Shown here one piece after another: positions 13,795-28,100 of a stretch of 64,000 nt of DNA; positions within the stretch are counted from its first letter, which is position 1; every line of letters begins with the position of its first letter. This DNA comes from Holothuria scabra. Taxonomy: Eukaryota; Echinodermata; Holothuroidea; Aspidochirotida; Holothuriidae. The translations under genes and the position numbers were made by a program. The stretch is from assembly GCA_037179385.1 (NCBI GenBank), contig CM074185.1, positions 48,921,000 through 48,984,999 of the forward strand. The letters are read 5' to 3'. The notes beneath the pieces were generated by a model that was not told the DNA's origin, ran no database searches, and was given only the letters and a program-made list of their open reading frames with translations.

Positions 13795-14250
13795 GCAGTG
13801 GCGTAACAAGGGTCTTTTGATGAGTGGGTGGGACTAAGAAAGGGCTCGACATTTTTGTGATGTTCATTTTATTTATAAAGTGACCAGTCCACTACCTAAG
13901 AGCGGCACCCGCGGAGGGTATAGAAAATTTTGGAATGGCATTCCACAGGCTTGTAGAGAGAATCTAAGATGACGTTCGTTACTTCGAACTTTTGTTTGCA
14001 ATAAAATGTTCCCTTCAATAAAAATGAAGCAAATTGCAAAATAATAAAAAACAAGTGCCAGATAGAATGAATAGCACTACCTATTTTCAGGAAAAACTAT
14101 GGGCACTTTATACGTCCATACATCCTCCCGTTTGCTCGTGGTATCTGAAAAATGAATGTATCACAAAACTTTTTACAACTTTTGTTCAAATTAAATATTC
14201 TATTGACTCATTCCGTGTTTACAAACAAATGCCTTCACTGCTGGGCGTTA
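13795..14250 (+). repeat. diverged dispersed repeat, copy A
   Basis: Begins near CAGTGGCGTAACAAGGG. It shares GGGTATAGAAAATTTTGG, GGGCACTTTATACGTCCATA and CATCCTCCCGTTTGCTCGTG with the region at 14840-15260. It contains no supported gene. Confidence 0.55.
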
Positions 14251-14839
14251 AACTTAAAAGAGTTGGTACGGCGCGACTTCACTGTTGTCACAATGAAAAT
14301 AGATTCCAATAAGCGAGTCCGGCAATTCGTTGCCGCATGGAATTGTGGGGTACAGCGTGGGATATACAAGTCGAACTCAGTACGTAACGTACAGGGTTCC
14401 ATAGTACGTGCATAAAACAGTACCGAAGTGTACAGCCAACTCGAACGAAAATTGGGGTTTCAGTGCTACTCTACGGTACATTAAAATGCAATTTTAAACA
14501 CTGTAAAAAGACAATTTAGACACAATCCACTGCACAAAACCAAACCTGAGATCCCCCTTATGTTATGGATGGATTGAGAAAGAATTTTACCAAATTTTCA
14601 TTTAAGCTCAAATTTTTGAATGCGTGTTGTAGGTGCGGGATTGGTTTGTTTATCCCGATAATTTTGACGATGTGCGCATGTGCAGGGCCACCAAAACGAA
14701 TTACCGAACTAGTTTATTGGTCTGCATGTTACGTGCAGACGCGTAAGCGTTCACACAAGCTCCCAATATCATACGCGCGTACATGATTGCACGCTCTATG
14801 TCAGCCAAAGCCAACCAGTGACGTACGCGTGAACACCTT

Positions 14840-15260
14840 AATACCACCCCGGGCAATGCTTTGCGGTCCACTTTATCCTGTTATCTAAGGAGAGCGCTGC
14901 CGTTGGTTGAAGCGAAACGTGCAGAACATTTTGGGAAATCACGACCCTTCAAAGAGCCCAATATTGCATTCCCTAGGTCACCGAGTAGATCAAAGCAGTC
15001 AGTATTTGGGACAGCCTTCTTTTCCAGTAAAATGTTTACTTCAATTAAAAAAATAGCAAATTGGAAGATTATCATCATATTAAATAAACCACTGCCATTT
15101 CTCCGGGCAACGAATGGGCACTTTCATACGCCTGTACATCTTTTCGTCTGTGGGTGTTTGAAAACATCCCAGGACTTTTTTTCAAGTTTTGCCCGAACTG
15201 AATGTTCTACCGACATTTCGGACAGCCTTGCGCAAGACTACGAGCGAACCAGGCTGAAAA
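14840..15260 (+). repeat. diverged dispersed repeat, copy B
   Basis: Collinear with 13795-14250: GAACATTTTGGGAAATC, GGGCACTTTCATACGCCTGT, ACATCTTTTCGTCTGTGGG. A 176-codon open frame over it (14861-15391) has no family resemblance. I treat it as chance. Confidence 0.55.
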
Positions 15261-15391
15261 AAATGTTTTACACATTTTTTGTTCGGCCTCTCTCATACCC
15301 TTGCGCAAATTCGCAGATTTTAGGAGTATTTTTAGGAACTTCCAAGATCTTGAAAGCAGTAAACATTTTGAAATTTAAAATTTGTATTTGA

Positions 15392-18300
15392 AAAAGTTCA
15401 TTTTCCGGGAGAAGACATTTTCCGACACACCTGGCAGACGGAACCTGCCGTGCACAACTTATCATTTTGGTCGTATACCGGTACGCTTCTACATAATAAC
15501 GAATAGTTTTACCTTCAAACCGAGCTGAGGTCATCCGATCCTTCACCCATTTATTATGGGCGCATAACTCCTAGGTTCCAAGAACCAAGCTTCGGTCCAA
15601 CTCCGACCTATATGTTAGAGGAAGATCGGCTAGGGAACGGATTCCAAAGGAGGTAAATTATCGAAGTGTCTACAAGCAAAATGGTGACACTTTTTTACCA
15701 AATTAGACAACATGGATTCCTAAAGTTACCACTAAAATACCACAACTGATACTAACAAACTAACTAGGACAGGCAACCTTTTTGGCTTATGTAGAGCCCC
15801 TTTACCCTGAAGGGTTGAGTCTACATGACATTCCAGCAAATCCGACGGGTTGTCGGAAGTAATGCAAACTGGAAGTTTCTCAGCCGTGGAACTAGAGATA
15901 ATTTGGGGCTTAATTACAGTGAAGATAATTTCAAAGGGTGGGTTGGTTCTTTGTAAAGGAGAAAGAAACCGATTCCAAGTTATGTAAGGGGTTGTGTTGC
16001 CACAAATAATGCAGTCCAAACATGTCATTATCATTGTAATGACAGTTCACTCAACAAAAATGCTCCGTTTACTCTACAAACAATGCAACAATTAATTTTT
16101 TTTAATCCGCTAAGTAGTAATAACTTCGAAACATCAAATTGATCTGAAGCAGTAATTCTCACCACCAAACAAGGACCGATGATGAAAATCTTGTATCAAA
16201 GTAGAAAACCTAGTTACATGTTAAGGGAGCAAAAGGGCAAGTATCCCGATGAAAATGAAAAGTAAATACACACTGGTTGGATTACCTTTACGTTTCCCTG
16301 GAAGATGTATTTCTCAAGAAGTAACCCAAAATAGTGAAGTCAGGGGCCAGGGCGATGGCCCACCCTTCATGTGTCCTACCACTTAATGAGCATTGCTATC
16401 TGAAGAATTGTTGAAAATGCTTGAAAAAGAATTTGTAATGAATTAACTTGCAAGGAAATATTTGTTACTAGCTGTGACCAAAAATGATGAAGGATTAAAA
16501 GTATGTACTGAAACGTAAGGTCCGAGAAATTTATTACAAAAAGAATGTCAAGGCATTGAAAAACATGTAAATAAATACTCATTTTGTTAAAAATGTTGCA
16601 ATACTTTTTTTCAGTCCCGCTGGTCCAGACAAGGAGCCAAAACGAATGTCTCAGTTTTAGCATACAATACTACTTCCATTCGTACAACGGCATATTGGGA
16701 ACACTTTTAGAACCGAAATATTGAAATTCACGTCACTTTCCATTGGTGCACCACTTAACTGGATCAGGTCATTTACAGTTGAATCTACCCACTCAAGTAG
16801 CAACTGTTTTATTCAGTATTTTAAATCTTAAACAGTTAAAGGTCACAATGTAACAAGAGCTTGAATATGGATATGATTATAATTACAATAATTCAGGCCT
16901 CATCAGGCAGTGTTCACTGGACCACAGCACTACCTGTCGCAGTAGACAAGGATTTTTTAGCATGCTAACATGGCACCGGACATAGTACGAGGTACAAGAA
17001 AAAAATAAAAAAATAAAGGATGACTGTAAATGCAACTGTAATCACTCTATTTGAATTAGCATTGCATCATTTGGCATTTACTAGGCCTACTTTACTGAAG
17101 GTTCATTTTAGACAACTGATATTACTGTTTGCTACTAAATGACCAAGTTTGTGCTAGGTAACTGGCTGGTGTATCTGTACTACACAACTGCACTATGACT
17201 TTCTGGCTCTTCAAAAACAGTTTTTGTAAGGGAAATGTGGGATTCGGAAAATTAAGCTTACATTCAAGACTAGCTGCGTGTGCACTTTTCAAGGGTTTTC
17301 AGGGAAGCACCAACTGATAAAGCATTCTTGGTAGAACCGATATTGATCATACATATACAAGAAAGTTGTGTTGTAATTTATCGATTCCTTTCACACAAAT
17401 AATAAAATCTATTTACAGTTCCTAGGTGCACCTTTCAAGAACCAGAAATGACAATATCCTTGGCAGGCGCAGATTCGGGGGGGGGGGGGGTCTTACGACC
17501 TCAGCTCTCCCTTTTTCGCCAAATAAACAAAAAAGCACAAGGGAACTTAGCAGTACTACTCCCCCACACCCCTGCTTTCTTACTCTCAAGTCAGCACCCC
17601 CCCCCCTTTTTTTGGAATGGTTGGATCTACGCCTGCTTGGGACATGTAGCCTAGAGCGGTGTTTGGCAATCCACCCACTGGTTTACTACAAATATACTGA
17701 ATCACCATGAATATGTTATCCCTTGGCCATGTCCCTAATCCTCCCACCACACCCCAACATTTAACTTCCAAACCATTTCCCTAATGCTGACTGGAATATG
17801 AATGAAGAGGATCCCATGGGACAAACAGATTTTGTCCTGGAAATGCTTATGATTGGCAAGGAGTCCAAACATGAAATCAATTAACCCTTGAGATGTCGGG
17901 TCCCATTGAAAGGGGAAGGATTAGGATTCTTAAAAGCCAACATGGATGACCTAACTAACTCTTTAAGCGCAGATAAAAATTGCTGAAAACTGGGAAAGGT
18001 GCACACCCCAGTCGTATAGTTTGTCACAAATTTATGACAAGGTCATAGCAGTACAAAACTCCCTGCTCAATGTTTCCAAGGGGAATTATTAATACCATTA
18101 TACTGTCACATTTGGCAAATTCACTCTTGATAGTCTTAATCATTGAAATAGCAGGTCAATAAAGGCCACACGCAAAGGCTCTGTAACATTTTCAGAGTTA
18201 CACATGACTTTGATCTTGAAACACTAATTTTTCCCACAGTTTGATCAATTATGGCACTGTTGCCTTCATTGTTCAAAACAGGAAATTGTATTAATGGCAA

Positions 18301-20797
18301 CGTGGTAAACACCTTAGTCCAGAGAGCTTTGAAATCATTCAAATGTCATGAACATTCTGCCTGTTTCCACGTATCTATCTCTCCTAAATTAGAGCATAAG
18401 TAAATATATTTCATCCAAGCCTACAGCTTCGACTGATGGATTCACTCAGCTTGTCACATAAATTGTGCGTTCTGTTCTGGTTCTGTGTATGAACTATTCA
18501 GTGTAATACTTCTCCATACATTCTTTACCAACATACAAGCATTTCCCATTTGCTCCCATTTGCCAAGCAGTTATCGAGACCATTTCATGGAATTGAAGTT
18601 TTGATTATTTCCACCCTTTCAACAACCATATTTTCATATTAATAATAATACTTTTTGAAACTGACAGGAAGTCTTGTTCTAGAAAGAAGATAACCTGTTA
18701 CGAAGTAGCATTGACATTCTTAAACATTTAGTTTGATCACTCATAAAATAATCCCAAACTTGAAGGCTGCTATGCAGGTTTATACAAGAACTGACTTCAC
18801 GACCACATCCTCAAAAATCTATGCCTGTTTAACACGCAGGTTAGCAACTAAAATCCCTAGACACGATGCAGCCTAAACAGCTCATGCGCAAATATTCAAA
18901 TCTACCACAGAAATGTTATGTTGCCTGCTTGACAGGTACCTTTCTTACACAATGCATAAAGCTGAATTGGTTGCAGAACATTTGTACATTGAGAAGACAG
19001 TATGGCATCCCATTTGCACATTTTATTATTCAATTGACACTTCAAATCAAAAGGTGTTAATATTTTTTACTTTTCTGCTACTCTTCATACCCTTTCAGCA
19101 GCTTCAATTTGTACTGACTTTGTTACTAATAGTTCCTGAAGAAAACCTCTATCATTTGTTTAAAAACAAAAACAGCTCAGTATATTAGACTACCAGGTAC
19201 TTAAACTGTTCTAGGTTTTTATACATTTTTTTCTTGTTCTTCTGCCATCTACCACACTAAAGTCTGTTTGTTGTTGAAAGTTTTAACTGCTTCTAATAAT
19301 CTTCAGATTTATCGTTTCCTGCTTGACTGTTTTCCCATTTATGAAATAAGGACATCCTTCCTTGGTTTTTACTGCAGCTTTGGTTCCTGTTTGAGCTTAA
19401 TGTTTCCTCTTTCTTAAATTTTGAATAATTTGCACAGTTGATATTGTACACACAACCCCAAACCAGCTCATTGAAATCCACTCTGTTCTACCATCACAAA
19501 TGCTTCAAATATTCCTTTGGAGTATTGTGAATGAGTCACACTGAAAAGTATCTCAAAAATATTTTCACTAATACCTTTTAACTCAAGCAAATGTCTTAAA
19601 CTTATGGAAAAGTGTTCATATAGCTAAGAGCTAGTATTGAAAAGGTGCTCTTTTGTCATTTTTCCTGTGGAATGATAAATTTACCTGTGAGACTTGATAT
19701 TTCTCAAAAGGATGCACAAAATATAGATATATATTTTTTTAAGGTGTGTGGACCCTGCTCAACATTGCTAACTCAAAAATAATATTATTATTATAAATGT
19801 GGTTTTGAAGACTTTGATGACATTTTTTGCACCCAGACCTATAGACAAATCCAATCAGGGTTTGCATTTACTGACTGTAGGCAGCCATTAATGGGGTCCA
19901 TCAGCCTTAAATTGTCATCATTTAATGTTCACATAAATTTCAAACCCTCATATTCAGTTAATTTGAGGGAATTAATAAATTAATAAACAATTCAGCCATT
20001 AATAATACAGGTAAACAAGAAAATTGAAACACTAAAGGTAATGGACCCTAGTTATGTCCAACTAACATCAGACCATCACTTGACCGTCCAGATTTGTATG
20101 CATCTTAAAGCTTTCAAAGCTCGATCCCTATGCTAATCCATTTTATTTCTTCTTTGAGAGGCACTGTACAAATGCATTGATTACCAAACAGTTTGCCCCT
20201 AAAACTGAACACTAGAGTTGATTGTATCTTTGCCCAGCACTATTCAACTAGCTGACATTCATATAAAATAATATTGATACAATAGTGTATGAGGACGAAA
20301 TGTTTGTCTTGGAGCAAATTCTGCTAAGTATACGACATACACTTAAGGTCTGGTTCATGAATATCTATTGTGGTAATCACACAGAAAACTAATGCAGTCA
20401 GTACCCTGGACAGCTCATACTAGTTTTAAAGCATCTTAAAACGTGATGACTACTGTAAGTATTTGGGTTGTTTCAAAAGCAAATCCTGTTTGTATGACTT
20501 TGTAAAAATATCCATTTTTTCTGACTATCTTGAGAGCAATCATCTCCACTTACAGTACATTAAAGAAAACTTGCCTGAAACCTAGAAATTTGGTTGTCAT
20601 TGTGAATCTATGACATCATGACTATTACAAGCCCTTGGACTTTTCCTCTTGTTTCTTTGAATAAACTCTGGTCATAGTGCTTGAATTGAACAGCCACTTT
20701 TAAGTGAACAGCGTAATTGTAGACACAAAATACTACATGTGGCCTCTTTTACTGTGACAATTTAAATGTGGTCTTTTCCCCATAGCAATGCAATTCT
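15392..20797. other. no gene supported; CpG-poor from about 17-19 kb onward
   Basis: Apart from the small MITE at 17463-17636 I see no feature. CpG falls gradually toward the UCHL5 3' end, so part of this may be transcribed 3' UTR. Confidence 0.45.
17463..17636. mobile_element. small MITE with G/C homopolymer flanks, ~174 bp
   Basis: The left GCAGGCGCAGATTC and the inverse of the right (GCAGGCGTAGATCC) match well, each adjoining a G- or C-homopolymer. A possible 3 bp duplication TTG flanks it. Confidence 0.55.
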
Positions 20798-20801
20798 TTA
20801 A

Positions 20802-21348
20802 AAAGGGTTAAGGTCACAACAGGACTTGGTATGTTAGGGGTACTCATTCCAAGCATTTTGGTGAAATTTGCATTGAAATCCAATGTGTGGGTTTCAGGAT
20901 CAGAGCATGTAAATTTGTCACATTTTCACAAAATATTAAATTGAAGCAAGTACATATGACATCACATCCCCACATTAGTGCACAGTTTTTGTTTTTCTTT
21001 AAACTTCAGACTAGATTTTCTCCTCAACAATCACACATTATTAAAATGTGATTGCATAAGTGGCACTAGAACTTTACAAACTTTGCATTCCCCACAGGGA
21101 GGTCCTATTCCTTTTAACTTTCAACACAACATTCTAATAAAACAAAGTGAAACAAAGCATTCCTTGTCAATGTGAGGAAGTGATATAAGCTCTGCTGCCC
21201 TCAAACTCACTTTGGAACACAAATCTACTGACTTCATTTTCTGATATCTCAAGAAATACATGTCCGATTTGAATGCAACTTACACCACACTGTGTAGATT
21301 TGGTTCCTCTTTCAAATTTGGAAATTAACTTTTGTCTAAGCTTCCCCT
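20802..21348 (-). repeat. ~560 bp TTAA-flanked dispersed repeat, copy 1 (547 bp)
   Basis: Reverse orientation relative to the copies at 45257 and 47823. Shared segments include GAGGAAGTGATATAAGCTCTG, the text around TGACATCACATCCCCAC, and TTTCTCCTCAACAATC. TTAA flanks lie at 20798-20801 and 21349-21352. It is downstream of UCHL5 and possibly within its 3' UTR. Confidence 0.8.
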
Positions 21349-22023
21349 TTAATACTGAAACTGATCAATCTAAGCCAAGACAAATGCAATCATCTAAACA
21401 TAGAGTATACTGTATTTATGAAAAACTTGGGCAAAGCCCAGAAGTTGGTCATTATTGTAAATCTATGACATCATGACTTTTCCAAGACATTTCTTGCTAA
21501 CCACTGATCATCAGCCCAAACAAACTGAATAACAGGAGGTGGCAAATATCTCACATCTTTCCACAGAGCAAAGAGTTCTACCAATTTTATTTCTTAAAAA
21601 AAGAAAGAAGTGGGCTGAGGCAAGTCCTTTTTCTTTTCAATCATTTCTGAACATGAATGTTTGAAGCTTCCCAGACCTTCCCTATTTTTCTGTACCTTTT
21701 CTTCAATATTTTATGAATCATGACAACAACTTGGTTGAGAAAAAGTGAAAGAAAGCGTTAAGTTGTGACAAAATGTCACACTTGTGAACGTAAACCTTAA
21801 CACCAAACCACTGAATAGTTTTTGTAACTCCAACAATATGCAACCCCTGAAATAAAATAGTGCCAACAAGTATCAAATATGTGCACACTAAGACCATTAA
21901 GACAATATGTCTCATACATTTTAATCGAACCCTTCAGTTCATATATGTATAAAGGCACTTAGGGTAGTTCCAGGTAAGAGAACACAATCTCTCTGAACAA
22001 AATGTTACTTTCAATGAAACACT
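21349..22023 (-). other. presumed start of UCHL5 3' UTR
   Basis: AT-rich sequence following the stop codon. Possible minus-strand polyadenylation hexamers are ATTAAA at 21920-21925 and AATAAA at 21586-21591. CpG stays sparse well beyond this point, so the true transcript end may lie further left. Confidence 0.3.
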
Positions 22024-22143
22024 TCAAGGTTCTGTTTTTGCCTTTTTTTCTGGTTGTTTGACTGCAGTCTCCTCTGATTCTTCTTTCTCTTGTTTCTCCT
22101 TTTCTTCTTCCTGTTTCTTTTGTTCTTCAGCCTTCTCTTTTGC
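22024..22143 (-). CDS. UCHL5: UCHL5 coding exon 11 (C-terminal tail and stop)
   Basis: 120 nt: 39 residues and TGA. It begins [10 protein letters not shown], matching the vertebrate AKEKQNAKK end, and runs on as a Lys/Glu-rich tail ending KKAKTEP. The acceptor is CTTTTAG|GCA. The tail is longer than in vertebrates. The continuous reading frame and conserved start of the exon support it. Confidence 0.92.
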   Translation of the reverse strand, partial: AKEKAEEQKKQEEEKEKQEKEESEETAVKQPEKKAKTEP

Positions 22144-25100
22144 CTAAAAGACATCAAAACAAATAATTAAATAGACACGGGAATGGGGGGAGAAGAATTT
22201 TGTAAGTAAGTTACATGTGCGTTTGTGATATGCATCAACACGAATGTGTTATACAGCATCATCTTAAAAGGAAAATGCTGGGATAAAACTACCTTAAACA
22301 GATCACAAATAGTTGACAATTTCACTGAAATGTTGAGGCAAATGCAGGATTCATGTCAAAATATTCTACAAAGTTTTTTTTTTTTTGAGGACGCCTATTT
22401 TTTTTTTTGAGGACGCCTAGAATAAGGAAATAGCCTGTCTATTCTAATAAAGTTTTTAGGTCAGGCATGGTGTCATATTTCTTGTGAATATGAGAGTATG
22501 CAACAGTCATCAAGAATGTGACTGACTGTGACAGCACAATCACAGGATATACAATATGGTGTTACATTCCAGTGAAGTGGGAAGAACTTCATATTTATTT
22601 TTCAAATATTGCAGCAGTTTTATGACAGATACGGAAACATAACATCATGAGGCTAAGTGTTTTTACTACCTTCAAGAGCATTTGCTTACGTTGTCATCCA
22701 GGCCAAACAGAAGAATTTGTATCACTTACATATTTTTGGATTTTTTCTTCTTTTTTTGACAAAAAAGGTATGCCATTTTGTACAACATGAAGGTCAGAAT
22801 ACAGAAGACATGGCCCTTTAGTTTTATTCCTGGTGTGAGGTATAGTCAGGGTTCCTGCACCTTCAGAAAAATGAAACATCATGACTTTTCCATGACTACT
22901 TCATGACCAAATTATACCTGAGATTTGATAAAACTTCAATGGTGCCATGATCATGCCAAATGAATGAGTAAATTAATTTACTCATAAGAAATTAAGGACT
23001 GATCTGAGCTAAATTTCATGACTTTTCCATGACTTTTCCAGGCTGCTGAAAGTCTGATATTATATGCAGTGAGTTCCTGATCTCACCCTTTCCTCTTCCT
23101 TGGAAAAAATAACAAATAAATCCAGAGCTAATGTCATACAGTTGACTGACAATTATAAGAATTTAAGCACAATAATAAAGGCAAACAAATAGGTGACCAT
23201 TTATAGGGTACAGCACACAATTTTGCTCCATATTCCCTGTAGCAGCATCCAAATTTTAAAAATAAATTGAATTAAATGTCAAGTTAATGTGTCGTGATGA
23301 CATCACAACATTCCCACAATGCACCAATTATCAAGAAAAATTTGCATTGCTTTATAAATTAGTATCTCCTGAATGCTGTGTGCTATTAAGATGCAGTTTT
23401 AATCTCCTAAAAGAGAAAATCTTATTGCATATTTTGAAGTCAATGAATTTTGCCTCCAGAAAATGCCTTTAAGATTGGTCATAGAGATACAAATAGCACA
23501 ACTACACCTTACTTAATTCAGACGTCATCTTGTATCATATGAAACTGATGTCAGACGTCATCTTGCATCATATGAAACTGATGTCAGACATCATCTTGTA
23601 TCATATGAAACTGATGTCAGACGTCATCTTGCATCATATGAAAATGATGTCAGACGTCATCTTGTATCATATGAAACTGATGTCAGATGTCGTCTTGTAT
23701 CATATGAAACTGATGTCAGACGTAGTCTTGTATCATATGAAAATGATGTCAGACGTCATCTTGTATCATATGAAACTGATGTCAGACGTCATCTTGTATC
23801 ATATGAAAGTGATGTAGGACGTCATCTTGTATCATATGAAACTGATGTCAGACGTCATCTTGCATCATATGAAAATGATGTCAGATGTCGTCTTGTATCA
23901 TATGAAACTGATGTCAGACGTAGTCTTGTATCATATGAAAATGATGTCAGACGTCATCTTGTATCATATGAAACTGATGTCAGACGTCATCTTGTATCAT
24001 ATGAAACTGATGTCAGACGTCATCTTGTATCATATGAAAGTGATGTAGGACGTCATCTTGCATCATATGAAACTGATGTCAGACATCATCTTGTATCATA
24101 TGAAACTGATGTCAGACGTCATCTTGCATCATATGAAAATGATGTCAGATGTCGTCTTGTATCATATGAAACTGATGTCAGACGTAGTCTTGTATCATAT
24201 GAAAATGATGTCAGACGTCATCTTGTATCATATGAAACTGATGTCAGACGTCATCTTGTATCATATGAAACTGATGTCAGACGTCATCTTGTATCATATG
24301 AAAGTGATGTAGGACGTCATCTTGTATCATATGAAACTGATGTCAGACGTCATCTTGCATCATATGAAACTGATGTCAGACGTCATCTTGCATCATATGA
24401 AACTGATGTCAGACGTCATCTTGTATCATATGAAACTGATGTCAGACGTCATCTTGCATCATATGAAACTGATGTCAGACGTCATCTTGTATCATATGAA
24501 ACTGATGTCAGACGTCATCTTGCATCATATGAAAATGATGTCAGACGTCATCTTGTATCATATGAAACTGATGTCAGACGTCATCTTGCATCATATGAAA
24601 CTGATGTCAGACATCATCTTGTATCATATGAAACTGATGTCAGACGTCATCTTGCATCATATGAAAATGATGTCAGATGTCGTCTTGTATCATATGAAAC
24701 TGATGTCAGACGTAGTCTTGTATCATATGAAAATGATGTCAGACGTCATCTTGTATCATATGAAACTGATGTCAGACGTCATCTTGTATCATATGAAACT
24801 GATGTCAGACGTCATCTTGTATCATATGAAAGTGATGTAGGACGTCATCTTGTATCATATGAAACTGATGTCAGACGTCATCTTGCATCATATGAAACTG
24901 ATGTCAGACGTCATCTTGTATCATATGAAACTGATGTCAGACGTCATCTTGCATCATATGAAACTGATGTCAGACGTCATCTTGCATCATATGAAACTGA
25001 TGTCAGACGTCATCTTGTATCATATGAAACTGATGTCAGACGTCATCTTGCATCATATGAAAATGATGTCAGACGTCATCTTGTATCATATGAAACTGAT

Positions 25101-28100
25101 GTCAGATGTCGTCTTGTATCATATGAAACTGATGTCAGACGTAGTCTTGTATCATATGAAAATGATGTCAGACATCATCTTGTATCATATGAAACTGATG
25201 TCAGACGTCATCTTGTATCATATGAAACTGATGTCAGACGTCATCTTGTATCATATGAAAGTGATGTCAGACGTCATCTTGTATCATATGAAACTGATGT
25301 CAGACGTCATCTTGTATCATATGAAACTGATGTCTGACGTCATCTTGTATCATATGAAACTGATGTCAGACGTCATCTTGTATCATATGTAACTGATGTC
25401 AGACGTCATCTTGTATCATTTGAAACTGATGTCAATACTCCATAAAACCTGAACTGCTTATTTACCACAATTAAGAAACATTTGGAGAGGTCTTTTAGGT
25501 TATAAGAAATGTTAATTTTGTATTAATAATTGTGAAATGAAACTTTCTGAATATTTGTTGGGTAATGAAATTCACAAAGATGCAAAACTACACAGCTCCC
25601 ATAACACTGTGACCAATCATGACATTAGAACATGATTATGTATCATTTTTTGTTAGTTTTTAGTAAATGCACACATGTGGTGCAGAATTAAAGTTGTAAA
25701 AAATTGTGAAAACACACTCTGATTGCCGCTTGAAGAGAAAGAACACTTACCTGATGCACAAGTCATGTAAAGGATTTTCAGATAATGTATGAGTACAACC
25801 ACCAACTTCCTACAGCCTATACAGACTGATGATCATTTTAGGCGACTTAACGGGAGGACTTGCACAGTATTTGAACTTTATGACAATGTATAACACATTC
25901 GTGTTGGTGTCGCTAAATCTTATTTAACTAACTAAATGATGATCACTGGAGCAAGTTTGTCACCAAAATGTAAACAAATAAGACTTACCAAGATGGCCAC
26001 CAAAGTTCTCATCATTTACCTAGTCTGAGTAATTCATTTGACATCAAGTTTGTAACATTTTAGACAAGCAAAAACATGCATGGAAGATAATTCACAGTCC
26101 TTCAAACTTTGTTTAAATGTGACTTAAGCTTGCATTATTATAAAATAAGTTCCTCACAAGTTTTGTCAATACAGTGGCTGGACCAAGTCCAAACTATGAC
26201 CAAGTTAGACTTTAAGACCCTAAAATACAGCAGCCATCTTGCTACGTGGATACTCACACCTAGTGAGAAAAAAAACCTATGTCAAGGGCATTGCAGCAGC
26301 AGGTTGCCCATGGGTATAGCCAACAAATTATTTACCTTCTGAACCAGAGGTACCAATTCTCCCTTAGCAGCTAACAACTTTAATAGTTCCATGATAAAGG
26401 GTAGATAGTTATGCTTCCTTCTAATATTTTCAATCTGTAATAGAATGGAAAGAAGTTTAATTTGCATATCATTGAACAATACTAAAGGTTTGTCAACCAC
26501 ACAATGTCAGATTTCCCATTATGTTACGGACAGATTCCATTACATATATTTTTTTAATACTAGTAACACTGCACATTTCCTGTACAATTTTTCATTAAAG
26601 TTAATTGTATGTCTAAGTGCCCAAGGTGAACCAATAACCATGCAAATCCATTTTCAGCACTTGAACTAGGAGTTTAAACTGCACCATACCTGTCACCTTA
26701 TTGTTGGATGCATCCATACAACTATCTTTGAGCCATCACTTGATTAATACTGTAAATATCCCTTCATTTGGGTCTAGGGTACACAAATTCCACATGTGTG
26801 CTTCTGAACTCAGGTTGTTCTTAAAGGTATGAATAACCTAAACATATTTTTATGTACATACCCCCATACTGAATAATAATGTATAAATATTAAACAGTGA
26901 TGTCATAAATTTGTGGACATAAACAAAAAATTGAGAACATGAAGTATGGAAGATCTCTGAGAAGACCGGATGTACACCCAGGCAAAGGGAGAGGAGGACT
27001 TCCAGTGCAGGTCTGAAGCAGAAGCAAGCCTTTGTCGCACACTGTTTTAATAGCAAACCATACTCCAAAGTGTTTGTGATCAGTTTACCTCTTTGTGCAT
27101 GTTATGCATGCTTTCTGAAAGTGAACCCATTATAAGCTGGGGTTATATATCTTTACTGGTCAGCTGATGCATGCCATGTGCCTGGATACAGCGTGCTATG
27201 CGCCACTTTTGTTTGCAAACATTGTTTCAAGTTGCACACAATCCATTTGCTTCTGGCATGACCTTCTGCATTAAAATGTGGTCCCATTTTATTCAGAAGC
27301 CTTCGCTACCTTTGTAGTCTGAGCTTCTGATTATAATGTTTTTTGCACACAAGCAGTCCAGCCACAAATTTGTAAAGGGGTTAAGTGATTGCATGGTCAA
27401 CTATAGTTAGAGTATTCAACTTGCAGCCAGAAGTTCTGGTGTTCAACTCATTGTCCGGTTATACAAGGCAATGGAGGGAAAACAGCAATGACTGGAAAAA
27501 GGCCATGACCAGCCCAACTTCAACCAATTTATGAGAAACTTGGTTATAAAACTTCATCTAACTAACATGAACAAATTTTGTTGCACACTTTTGCTTACGC
27601 GACAAGGTTGGATTTATTCCTTGTTAAATGCCATATATGTAACTGCCCTTTTATTATGCAAATTATGCAAGTAATGAACAAAATTCAGCTGCAGGGTATA
27701 GACTCCTAGCTAATCTGTCTTGGGATTCCGCCAGAAAAACAAAAAAAGGAGAAATTGATTTTCACTAAGCTCCAAGTCCAAATTGATTCTGTCCTCGGTT
27801 AAGTTACAAGTGGGTTCACGGGGACAAAAGCTTGCTTCAGGGTCCCTTTAAAGTGCAATTTGAAGAATTTTAAAGGCCATTTATTTGTATAAGTTCAAAC
27901 ATTGATGAAAAAGTGTCCTTTCTTTCAGAAAAGAAACCAACATATTCACATTTTTTAATTTTTATGGAAATCAAAGGGGGAGTTTACCCATCTTCTTTTG
28001 GAAACTTTTGGAAAGGGGGGGGGTATAATTACCCCCTGTTCCTTCTCTGCCAGATACACTACTGTCCATTTGTATAAGATGCTCAACACTACTTATAGCA

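Noticed and set aside
14861..15391. 176-codon plus-strand open frame
   Set aside because: It overlies a diverged dispersed repeat shared with 13795-14250. The peptide has no recognisable domain and the other copy is not open in that frame.
23530..25392. Series of long plus-strand open frames encoding an 11-residue repeat peptide
   Set aside because: They follow directly from a 33 bp tandem repeat with no stop in one frame. They lie in an intron on the opposite strand to UCHL5 and are closed by a repeat variant, so coding is not supported.
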